From Rotaria sordida (lineage: Eukaryota > Rotifera > Eurotatoria > Philodinida > Philodinidae), in contig CAJNOL010000276.1 of assembly GCA_905250125.1 (NCBI GenBank), positions 85,900 to 149,899 of the forward strand: a DNA stretch of 64,000 bases, written 5' to 3'. The notes beneath the pieces were generated by a model that worked only from the letters and a program-made list of their open reading frames with translations, had not been told where the DNA came from and made no database searches. Shown piece after piece: positions 12,142-22,459 of this stretch (position 1 is its first letter; each line of letters begins with the position of its first letter). The translations under genes were made by a program, and so were the position numbers.

Positions 12142-12145
12142 TATA

Positions 12146-12788
12146 TAACGGTACTTCATTACTAATAGTACAATTGTACTCTCGAGTCTTGAATCGATGA
12201 TTATAACAGAAAGAGCGCAATGAAAATGAATGAAACTGATCATGTAAAATATGAATAATGAATATTATTCAGGTATGTAAAACTAATATGTCACAGAAAC
12301 AAAAGCAAATAAACGAAACCATAATATAACAGACTAGGGCAATACGATTAGTCGGTAATAAAGATTTCACCGCATAGAATAATTGGACATGAAAATGGTA
12401 AACCATCAATGAAATTAAACAATATAATCGTTAATGATATCATGATAGCGAATATTTTTCTTATGAAATTTTCGATAACATAAATGAAAACTTTGTCAGT
12501 CGTTTAATTTTGAAAATATACTATTACAAATAATTATTTTTCTATGAAAATCTATCATTTATATTCATTTTTATGATGTGTATTTCAATTATTGCGATAA
12601 TAGTATGAAACAAATAAAATATGCAACAGTGTAAAGAACAAGGCATTTTCAATTTATTTTTTTTATTCAAAAATAAACTTGTAAAGATTTATTGACTTTT
12701 GAGACTTGTTCTTATCTTAATCAAAAATCTGAAATTCTTTACAAGATCATATTACAAAGTGAATACAACGTATCAGATAGACAATGAC
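12146..12788. other. Intergenic stretch, nothing recognised
   Basis: AT-rich, no gene or clear repeat supported. Confidence 0.45.
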
Positions 12789-12789
12789 T

Positions 12790-13820
12790 CGAAAAGTTAT
12801 TCGTCTACCGATGTAAGGTCATCGTATTTTATTTACTATATCTGAATCAAACAAATTAGAGTAATTCAATTATATATCATCACCATATTTGGTTTACATA
12901 GTATTACTTCCAACAATGTTTTCTTCATTATTTCTATTTTCTAAACAAGATGATGCAATTATGCCGAATTTCCAATAAAGACAATAAAAAAAGGAATCTT
13001 TTGTGATAGACCATCTTAAAAAATTCGCAAACTTTGATACATCGTAAAGAGCATTTTCTTTTTCTCAAAATTACGTAAAACAGAACTAAGAATTGAAATG
13101 CAATCTCTATTGAAGACAGAAATACTGATTTTAAATAGCATTTCAACGAGTTTGAATATAGAATAAGCTCGGAAACATTGTAGAACTAAAGCTTGAAAAC
13201 CTTCCTGGTTATTTCTTACAGCTAAAAGAATATTCCTCATTACTAATAATTTACATGATTCAATCACGGTATAAAAACTATTCTCTGAAACGACAAAATG
13301 TTGCTATCATCAAGTTTTGTATGGATCTTTGCTTATAATACTGATATCATGTAAATTATTAATAACGAGAAATATTCTTTTAGCTGTGAGAAATAACCAG
13401 GAAGGCTTTCAAGATTTAGTTTTACAATGTTTTCGAGCCTTTTGCATACTTAAAATCGCTGAAATGCTATTCACAATCAGTATTTTTATCCTCGACAAAG
13501 ATTGTATTTCAATTCTTATTTTTGTTTTACTTAATTTTGAAAAAAAGAAAATGCTCTTTACAATATATCAAAGTTTGTGGATGAATGAAATCAATATATT
13601 TTACTATTGCTAATTATTGATTGAAGATGAATAATTCTTCGAAACTGGAAATTCGGCATAATTACATCATCTTGTTTGGAAAATAGAAATAATAAAGAAG
13701 ACATTGTTGAAAAGTAATGCTATGTAAACTAAGTATGATAATGATATATAATTGAGACATAGCAAATAAAATAAAATGATCTTATATAGGTAGACGAATA
13801 ATTTTTCAAGCTATTGTATG
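12790..13820. repeat. 1-kb palindrome; arms encode a related peptide
   Basis: Left arm about 12790-13259 and right arm about 13345-13820 are reverse complements with scattered differences, separated by an 85-bp spacer. Each arm has an open frame reading from the spacer outward (minus in the left arm, plus in the right) with the shared segments RNILLAVRNNQEGFQ, LVLQCFRA and NFEKKKMLFT-YQSL. A third, more decayed copy of the same sequence is at about 62830-63060. The peptide matches nothing I recognise. It could be an inverted duplication of an old gene exon or an internal part of an unknown transposon. Confidence 0.75.
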
Positions 13821-13826
13821 TATACT

Positions 13827-14255
13827 TCAAATGATTTTTTCTGTCGATTTGTCTAAAATCATGATTATAAAAGTTGCAGCACCCATAATTCCAATAAAAA
13901 CTGCACCAAATAAAGCAGCCATACTACCAAGAGACCAACTAGTATTTGCTTCGTGTTCATTTGTTCTTTGTTGTCGTTCTTGACGATCTTCATTTATAAT
14001 TTTCTTCTTGATGCATCGAATGAGATTGTTATTAATTGTTATCTTTTTTTGATTATTTGAATCTAATCGATCAATTGATCGTCGATGTCGATTATGTATT
14101 CTTTCAAGTTGTAAAAGAAGTTTTTTTCTTTTACTAAAATGAATTTGATTGTTATCAAGTAAATGATGTAATTGTTCATTAAGTTGATCAATACTTTCAT
14201 TTAATGGGATATTAATTGAATATTTACGAAATGAATTAATTCCAGCTGTTGACAT
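13827..14255 (-). CDS. Hypothetical coiled, tail-anchored membrane protein
   Basis: A 142-codon frame from ATG with protein-like composition. Residues 15-95 are charged and probably helical or coiled (HFSKRKKLLLQLERIHNRHR, later IKKKIINEDRQERQQR). Residues 112-134 (SMAALFGAVFIGIMGAATFI region) form one membrane segment near the C-terminus, leaving an eight-residue tail, so a tail-anchored topology is likely. I do not recognise a family. The stop lies just outside the right arm of the 1-kb palindrome. No upstream exon was identified. Confidence 0.5.
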   Translation of the reverse strand: MSTAGINSFRKYSINIPLNESIDQLNEQLHHLLDNNQIHFSKRKKLLLQLERIHNRHRRSIDRLDSNNQKKITINNNLIRCIKKKIINEDRQERQQRTNEHEANTSWSLGSMAALFGAVFIGIMGAATFIIMILDKSTEKII

Positions 14256-15628
14256 TCGAAATAATTCAAAAAAATTAATTTGTTGTTTTTATGAAGAAAT
14301 GTATAATGACTAATGCAAAACAAAAATATCTCCGTTGTTTGAAGTTTAATGTTATAATTGTTGATTGTATTCACTTTTTTTATTTTCACTCACGAGAACT
14401 AGATAATAAATGTTTTTTGACACAAGTAGCCTGGACAAAAAAAACTGATGAGAAAAAATCCACATGTTTTTATATTTATCACATATTGATAGAATAAAGA
14501 TTATAGGTTTTAGTATAATATACTGAAGCTAAAAACAGAACTTGTTTATTGGTATCATACTATCTAAAATATGTTATCGATGACAAAAGAAAGAAAAGAA
14601 GCATACAATGATAATTATTTGTAAAATATTTTCGAGATTATTTGATGATTATCGTAAGAATATTTAATCTACAAAGTGTTACTTTTTGTTATTTACCGGT
14701 TTTATAATATGATGAGATATCGAATTTAAGCGAAAGAAAAAGTTGAATTATGAATATGATTGAACAAATTTCAGTTTGCAAAAATAAATGTATCTACAGA
14801 TGAATTGTAACAAATGCGATCAATGTAATGAAACAATTCAATTACTATTGTACTATTAATCAAATGAATTAACGATACAGTATAGTGTATGTGCGTCCAT
14901 ACATTTTAATACATTTCTTTTACATTTCAAGTTTCAAGATGTATACTGAAAATATTTGTTTTTTATCAAACTTTTTATATTACATCGCTTATATATACCT
15001 ATGGATTTCTAACAAAATAAAAATTCATAGAGAAAATATTTGCAGAAATTAAATAAAATCTTCGGTATAAATTTATGATAAATATCATTTGAGTACATGT
15101 GACCTTGTCTTTAAGAAAGATTTTGGTATTTATTTTTCATACATCAATCAACTAAGCAATCATTAATAAGAATATCAACAGTATCATCAAATAGCTGTAA
15201 CAATTGAATTATGTTTGTGCCAATAGATATCTTCTCGTCAAAGTTTTTCGATTTATTAAAATGACGTATCTATATTAAATGGAATTAATAAGACAAACAA
15301 AATATCGTATAATCAATGATTGACATCACTTAGATTGTATGCACCTCAATAAACAACAATCTACGCTTTATACAAACAAGTCTATGTTGATAAATTTCTT
15401 TTTTTTTCCTTGTCTATGCTATTTTCTTTTCTCTCTTCTATAATGAGAGAGACCTGTTTTTGCACTATATTTGATGTATTACAACTTTTTTTTTTCTCAC
15501 CAAAAGAAAAGGACGCTAATATCACTAAAGAAGATATCAGACATTTAACAGCATATATATCTATAAAGCTTGTAAAGTTGTTTGAGAAGTTTTTCTTTTT
15601 CGACAAAATATAATACGTGAAATAAAAG
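14256..15628. other. Intergenic stretch, nothing recognised
   Basis: AT-rich. Overlapping open frames on both strands at 15382-15613 come from T/A-rich low-complexity DNA. Confidence 0.45.
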
Positions 15629-15690
15629 TAAGTCTTATTTTCAGATGGAATAAATAAAAAAAAAAGAAACTTTTTTTGTTTTTATTTTAG
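15629..15690 (+). promoter_or_regulatory. Possible 5'UTR intron or trans-splice acceptor
   Basis: GTAAGTC at 15629 and a pyrimidine tract ending TTTTATTTTAG at 15690, one base before the LIM-gene ATG. It could be a 62-bp UTR intron, or the acceptor may receive a spliced leader, which bdelloids are known to use. Confidence 0.4.
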
Positions 15691-15691
15691 A

Positions 15692-16156
15692 ATGTCATAT
15701 AAGAACGTAGAACATCCTCAATGTCCTCGTTGTGGTCATGCAGCTTTTCATGCGGAATCAATACCAGCTGCTGGCAAAGTATGGCATAAGATATGTTTTC
15801 GATGTGGTAAAGAGTTTTGTTTTTTTCGTTCATTGAAATTTAATCGATTTGTTTTTTTTTCAAAATATATTTAGGTCTTTGTAAGAAAATGTTAGAAATT
15901 CCAACTTTGGCTGAACATGAAGGAGATTTATATTGTAAACAATGTTATACACGAAAATTTGGTATTCGTGGTGTTGGTTTTGGTATAGGAGCTGGAGCAC
16001 TTGGTATGGATGCTGGTGAAAGATTTGGAAATACACAATCTCAGTTGTATGTTTACTTTTATTTTTATTTAATATACACATATATGTGTAAATATTTCTT
16101 TTAGAAATAAACCCAATTATCCTCCAATGCCTAATCTTCCACCACCTACTAGTTAG
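15692..16156 (+). CDS. Muscle LIM protein / CRIP-like single-LIM protein
   Basis: Three exons, 15692-15806, 15875-16046 and 16105-16156 (introns 68 and 58 bp, GT...AG), give a 112-residue protein. One complete LIM domain is seen, with all eight zinc ligands: C11, C14, H32, C35, C38, C41, C59 and C62. Next come the Gly-rich GFGIGAGALGMD segment, typical of CSRP/muscle LIM proteins, and a short Pro-rich tail ending PNLPPPTS. LIM domains bind two zinc ions and mediate protein contacts, in this family with actin or Z-disc partners. The ATG follows a splice-acceptor-like sequence directly. AATAAA signals lie near 16288 and 16315. The gene looks intact and is the best-resolved ordinary animal gene of the window. 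Confidence 0.88.
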
Positions 16157-16324
16157 AATAGTTTAATACATAATCAATCAGTTCAATTACGTATTGGATA
16201 TTCAACGAATACATTATGTTTTTTTTTCTTTAATGATTGTCACATATCTTTTATGCTTAATCTATTCGGTACACAAAAACAAAAACTAATAAAGTCATGT
16301 GTGAATTTTGATTCAATAAATAAA

Positions 16325-18465
16325 GATATAGTCTTCGCAAAATAGTCTTTATTTCTATGATCATTCTATCAAATAGTAAATATAGACAAAATAAATTAAA
16401 TTTGTTCTTACAAAATTGCTAATGATATATGACTTCATTAGATTCATTTCTCATTGCTAATAGAAGTTATTAATATCAATGAAAATAAAAGAAAACAATC
16501 ATTTATCTATTGTACTTGGTTTTCTCCTTCTTATCAAGATTGATAGTGACATCTCAATATTAATAAGCTATTCTCTTCTATATAGGTTCATGTCGAAGAT
16601 AATATAAAGTGATGACTGTCGTATAATTAGAACAGAAGTAATATATTAATCGTTGTCAAAATTACATTCTAATACATTAGTCATAATCTAAATGAGAGAC
16701 ATGTCATGTATCTTCAATTAATGGAAAACACAATACATCATTTATAGTTAGAATTTTCAGTATAAATTTGCACATAAATATAAAAAAGAGTTCTCTCAAC
16801 AGTAAATAAAACAGTCGTATATTGTTTTATAAAATTCTTTCAGAACATTCAGGACAAAAATAAAAGGTCATAGATGCAGCATTGTTTCAATTAGATGATT
16901 GTGCAACCCAGTGTACAACTCATCTACTCAACTCTTGGATTATCCGGTCAGCTTCTAAGAATGATGTATATTTTCAAAGTAAAATTTATCCTAACTTGCG
17001 GTATTTACTGAAATATGAATTGAGAAATTTGAATTTCATTGATGATTTTCAACTTCTAACTAATCTTATCATAAGTAAGCAATTTACTATTCTTATTCAA
17101 ATATGAATCCTTCGTTAAGAGCTGTTTGGTGCGAATCTTATTCTAATCATCGTTTTACATAAAAATTGGCTTGATATTACAATAATGTTCGTGATGAATT
17201 GCAAGGTCGATTTGATATCGTATTTGTCTCTTTGAATGAGGATTAGAACATTTTCGATGAATATCTTTAAATCATGCCTTGGAAGGTCATACTTTACTTA
17301 GGTAGGTCGCCATTTCCATCTATTCAATCATAGCAGTTATCGATTTTATGCTGAATACTTTTTCCAAATCTCTATATGTCGATCGAGAGTGTTATGATAG
17401 CGCTGTCATACGTCTAATATTTCTTCACATTTTCACAGAGAAAACAATCATATATTTCCAAGAATCAATTCGTGAGCAGTCCGCGTATAGGGTGTGGGTG
17501 TGGATGATAGTCTTTCATTTGTCTACACTCAATCCTACTTACATCCATGAAAAATAAAGAAAATCTTATTAGTGTGCCTGTTCTAGGACTACACCGTATT
17601 ACTCATCTGTTTGGTAAAAAGCTCGGAATTTTTGTTCTTGATAGCTGAATTAACGGACAGTTACATCTGGAAAGGTCGGAAAACGAAATAAAAAAGCCAG
17701 ATTTTTAGAAAAATGATACAGTCAGTCCTGCAAAAAAACAATGAACAAAAAATTAAAAGTAAAAATCATCAAAAAAACTTATTTGTTCTCTGAGGAGGCA
17801 ACACTTTAGAAACTGATTCTTAAGGAAGATCGGTCAAGATGAGTCAAACTTCATATAAATTTGATCAACTCTTGTAGTGGAAGACATAACTGATTTGGAT
17901 ACAAAACATTTCTGTTAGTCATAATCATAGACTTAAACTATAATTTGAATAATCTTAATTTTTTGTAATTTTTTGAATCCAAACAGTACAGCAACTATGC
18001 ACTTCATCCATGTCTTGACTCATAATCAGTATATTGTCTTTGATTGTTGCTGGAGTCATTCGTATAGTTTTTTACGCAAAGATCAAATATACAACCTTGG
18101 TCGTTCGTTTTATGTGTTTTTACGTATAGGAAGCGTTTTATTTTTATTTTTTCATTCTGTCGTAACGCACGACTTCCTTCATATATGCAAACATCGAAAG
18201 TGAAGAAGTGACGGTAGATATAACATAACCGATACTGAATACATCGCCTGTCTTCCATAGCCTACCACTTACTGCGCACATAATATGAACAAAATAACAA
18301 CAGTTAACGCTTTTATTGATGTCAAATTGAGTGCGACAATGTGCAGTTCTTTTAAAGTGGAGAGTACAACATCATTTCCTGATTTCGTCATGCGACCTTA
18401 TAACATCAAGAGGAAACAACCTATTGTTCAAAATTATATTCTCATAAAAAGCGTTTTATAGGTAT
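16325..18465. other. Gene-poor stretch
   Basis: Apart from the telomere-like hairpin at 17489, no supportable gene or repeat. Open frames of 60-80 codons lack family signatures and splice partners. Confidence 0.45.
17489..17547. repeat. Telomere-like hairpin array 2
   Basis: G-rich arm AGGGTGTGGGTGTGGATGAT, loop with CTTTCATTTGTCTACACTC, then a weak C-rich arm. The loop reversed matches the single-armed array at 21755 (GTAGACAAATGAAAG). Confidence 0.7.
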
Positions 18466-18467
18466 CG

Positions 18468-20850
18468 ATCCCTCCTCTCTCCGTTTTATTTGTTTTATCT
18501 TTGCCTTATTCGAAGGTGAAAAGGCATTGGGCATATGTATTTGAAGTACGAGATCTAAGCCACCTTTCAACAGTGATTGCACTCTATTTGTACAAAATGT
18601 AAGAAAATACCGTGTTGCTTACGATTGAGGAAGGTTGTTAATGACATATTTAAAGATTTGTTCTCTTCCTAGTAATTAGTTTCTTTAATTTATTTAATAT
18701 TCTTAATGTTTCAGAGGATAACACCGTCCTTCATCAGAAGACAATATACAAAACAGAAAATTTTTCTTTTATATATCTATATATTTCGGTGATTCATTTC
18801 GTTCTTTTTTTTTCTGTAATAGGGATGCGGACCATGACGAATTCACCTTTATCGTACCAGACTATTGCTGTCTTGTCCGCACTACTATTACAAAACAAAA
18901 AAGAACAAAATGAATCACCGAAGTAAGGTGCAGGCAATGCAAAAATCGACTGAAAATGTTTTTGCTGTTTCTTTTTTACATCATTTGATGGAGTGTGAGT
19001 TACTGATCACGAAAAACAACTTTTTACCTTAGGCAAATATCTTTTTCAGGTCGAAAAATATGCAAAATTCGAAGGATGTCGGATTTTTCAAAAAACACAT
19101 TTTTTTCAAAATATTCCTTATATTTTGCTTCGTATTTCTCTTATGCTTCTGCAAATATTTTTTTCAAATTCTGCATATAAAACTGGGTCTAAGCGAGTTA
19201 CCAAATCTCATTGGGCGTACTACGTCCAGATAGATTTTGTAAAGCTATCTAGTTTTTCCACGTAAGTGATGGAAGTAAATATTTTATCTCATTCAATTCA
19301 TCCTACCATCCCTCACAACACTACGGATCGGTTTTTCTTGTTTTTGTTCCTGTATTATGATAAACCGGTTTTACTGGTACCATATCGATTTTAGGCAGTA
19401 TTCAACGGTTTTTGGATCCAAATAAGTCGTTTGGGTACGTTTCTCGTCATTTTTTCAGGCGTCCTAGGTCTGAGAGACAATTTTGGTATGAGTCATAAAA
19501 ATGAAAGTTATCAAATGAACTTGAAAGATACTTCATTCGACTCGGTTTTTTATGCTAATTCAGAATCTGTATTTAGTTTTTACCCAAAAGCCTTATTTGA
19601 ATCCAAAAACCGTTGAATACTGCCTAAAATCGATATGGTACTAGTAAAACCGGTTTGTCACAATACAGGAACTAAACGAGAAAAACCGATCCGTAGTGTT
19701 GTGAGGGATGGTAGGATGAATCGAATGAGATAAAATATTTGCTTCCATCACTTACGTGGAAAAACTAGATAGCTTTACAAAATCTATCTGGACGCAGTAC
19801 ACTCGATGAGATTTGGTAACTCGCCTAGGCCCAGTTTAATATGCAGAATCTGAAAAAAATATTTGCAGAAGCATAAGAGAAATACGAAGCAAAATATAAG
19901 GAATATTTTGGAAAAAATGTGTTTTTTGAAAAATCCGACATCCTTCGAATTTTGCATATTTTCGACCTGAAAAAGATATTTGCGTAAGGTAAAGAGTTGT
20001 TTTTCGTGATCAGCAACTTACACTCCATCAAATGATGTAAAAAAGAAACAGCAAAAACATTTTCACTCGAATTTTGCATTGCTGGCACCTTATATAGATA
20101 AGTAAAAGAAAAATTTTCTGTTTTGTGCATTGCCTTCTGATGAAGGACGGCGTTATCGTCCAAAACGTTAAGAATATTAAATAAATTAAAGAAAATAACT
20201 ACTAGGAAGAGAATAAATCTTTAAATATGTCAAAATACCGTGTTGATAAAAAAATTTAAAAAAAACTTTACCAAAGATAATTTTTATTTCTTCTATATAA
20301 AGTACTACCCTCTTGGTATTTTGTGATAATGTTTTGATCCGAATTTTTTTCGAAAGATAATCTGTGAAAATCTCTACAAAATTCGTTAAATCAGCTCCTT
20401 AAAAAGGATGGTTTACAAAGGCATGAAGCCTCTTTAGCCCAAAGTGAAATAGTCTGTTGTGTTAAAAAAGGTATCGATAAAAGAGAACTTTTTTGGAATG
20501 TATTTATATTGAGCAGATATGGTTTCTGAGTTATCTTTTCGAAGTATTAGTTTTATCGAATTTTGTAGAGATTTTCACAGGCTATCTTTCGAAAAAAAAT
20601 CAGGTCAAAGCATGAAGAAATAAGAGAGATATTCACAAAACATTGAGAGGATTTTTCGTTATATAGAAGAAACAAAAAATGTCTTTGACAAATTTTTTTA
20701 GCTTTTTTTATCAACACGGTATTTTCTTACATTTGGTACAAATTGAGTGCAATCACCATTGAAAGGTAGCTTAGGTCACTCTCTTCGAATACATATGCTC
20801 AATGCCTTTTCACCCTCGAATAAGACAAAGATAAAAGAAAAATAAAAGAG
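18468..20850. repeat. Nested 2.4-kb palindrome
   Basis: The outer arms 18468-18620 and 20715-20850 pair (both contain AAAATACCGTGTTG and the Gly-rich CATTGGGCATATG / CATATGCTCAATG region). The middle arms 18620-19440 and 19580-20250 pair over several hundred bases, for example ATGGTAGGATGAAT with ATTCATCCTACCAT. The central loop is about 19440-19580. Between the middle and outer right arms lies a second inverted-repeat insert, about 20247-20715, whose ends both carry CCGTGTTGATAAAA. Reading frames inside mirror each other and are not genes. It looks like a foldback element that received a smaller one. Confidence 0.8.
20247..20715. mobile_element. Inverted-repeat insert inside the palindrome
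   Basis: Ends CCGTGTTGATAAAA and its complement. Inner parts pair as well: TCTGTGAAAATCTCTACAAAA near 20360 with its complement near 20555-20580. The left arm of the host palindrome lacks this sequence at the matching position (18604-18630), which supports a later insertion. Confidence 0.6.
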
Positions 20851-20854
20851 GATG

Positions 20855-21341
20855 CATACTTATGCAACATCCTTCATGACTAGATACAAATACCAATGAA
20901 TAGAACGATGATTTTTGTGATTCAATCGTGCAACTACGACGTACTGTCAATAACATTGACATGGTCACTGATGCTGATTAATGTCTTGATTATCTCACTG
21001 GAATCAAGGACGAAAAGACATTAATGATCGTTTCCGAAACATTCGGTCAGCATATATTGCATGTTTGGGAAAACGAAGTACATTATCAGCAAGACTCGAA
21101 GAACTAGTCGGCAAAAAGGAACGTTTTCGAGGGAATCGATCCTATTTGATTTGTTCAAACAGGCTGCACAACAATGTGACTACAACTCACTCCCGATCAG
21201 TTTCCTATCGGCAAATGTGGTAACCAATCGAAATCTAAACGAACTCGATCAATCATTCATGTACATGCAACTTCTTAACAGCTACCACACATTAGTCACG
21301 ACTAAATGCCACGGCAACTGCTCAAATGAACTTCCAGAATT
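20855..21341. other. Intergenic stretch, one unsupported ORF
   Basis: Holds a 94-codon frame at 21061-21345 with mixed composition and no family signature. It overlaps the left arm of the next foldback element at its end, so I do not call it a gene. Confidence 0.35.
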
Positions 21342-21971
21342 ATAAGTTAAATTATACATTTAAAAGTGCTTCACCCACTGAATCTTTTGCCACAAATCGT
21401 AGCTCTCTAGCACGAGTCATTAATGGTGTATTCAGTTTTTAACATTAGGAGTAATTTTCTACAATGGTTCATTTTAATTCAATAGTTTGTAGTAGTGAGT
21501 ATGTTGTTTACGATTGGCTTGGCTTAAGACTATGAAAATCCCAGCACAGTTACATCTTCCGTTCGACAGCAAAATAAAACAAGTTCGAGCTCCATAAGTA
21601 GCTTTTTGTCCAGTTATAGATGTTGCTATGTGTGCCACGTTACCATTCTATAAGTTGTGCGTAACTGACTCGGTAGAGTCCAGACTTTCAGAGTAAATAC
21701 CAGAAGTGTGGAACCACGATAAAACAAACTTTGGTTTTCAAAGCATAGCATGATTGTGGGTGTGGGAGTGAGCGTAGACAAATGAAAGATTGTTGTCCAT
21801 ATAGCGGCATGCTCATTATTGCAAACTACTGAGCCAGAATGAAACAGTGTAGGATATGATTCATAATGTTAAAAGCTGAATATTTCAGTAACTGTTCAAG
21901 CTAGAGAGCCGTGATTTGTGGCTGAAATCTTAGTAGACGAAGCACTTTTTAAATATATAATTGAACTTGTA
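21342..21971. mobile_element. Foldback element enclosing a telomere-like array
   Basis: Arms about 21342-21515 and 21800-21971 pair: AAGTTAAATTATACATTTAA with its partner near 21950-21971, and CCACAAATC-TAGCTCTCTAGC with its complement near 21900. The right half contains the G-rich array at 21755. Confidence 0.65.
21755..21775. repeat. Telomere-like array 3 (G-rich arm only)
   Basis: TGTGGGTGTGGGAGTGAGCG, followed by GTAGACAAATGAAAGATTG. The C-rich partner arm is missing. The loop-side sequence matches array 2 in reverse. Confidence 0.55.
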
Positions 21972-22459
21972 TATCTGAAAACTGATTTGAGCACGTTGGA
22001 TTGAGGCTTACGTGCAGTGGCTCTTAAAGAAGTATTGCTTGAAACTGATTACGATAAGCAATCCGTTAAGGGTCTGACCGCCTGTCGTCATAATGACTAT
22101 GGTAGTAATGACTCTCAACTGTGCATTTTTAATAAGTTCGAAAAAAAAGAATGCCGTTATAAATCACTCAATTAATATTATACACGTATTGGCTTCTTGT
22201 ATCAGATACTTAATTGAGGTTTACACACTGCATAAGTCGAGATCATTATTAAGATGAGTTCGAAGGGCGAGAGTAATGGTGGGACGGATTAAGATGTGCG
22301 TTTGAGGTGATCCTATTCATTTTCTAGCGCCCACTCTCTCCCATACCCTCTCTTTAATGGTGCCCAGCAAAGACTGATAAAGTGTAAACTCACATGAAGA
22401 CGAAATACATGTGTTCTTTTTGTTTCATATGCACAGTTTTTAGGAATAGATAACTAACG
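21972..22459. other. Region upstream of the permease gene
   Basis: Non-coding, somewhat less AT-rich than elsewhere. No clear TATA box within 100 bp of the permease ATG. Confidence 0.35.

Noticed and set aside
19825..20163. 112-codon minus-strand frame
   Set aside because: Lies within one arm of the nested palindrome and is mirrored with stops in the other arm; no protein signature.
21061..21345. 94-codon plus-strand frame with mixed composition
   Set aside because: No start context, no family, and its end overlaps a foldback arm.
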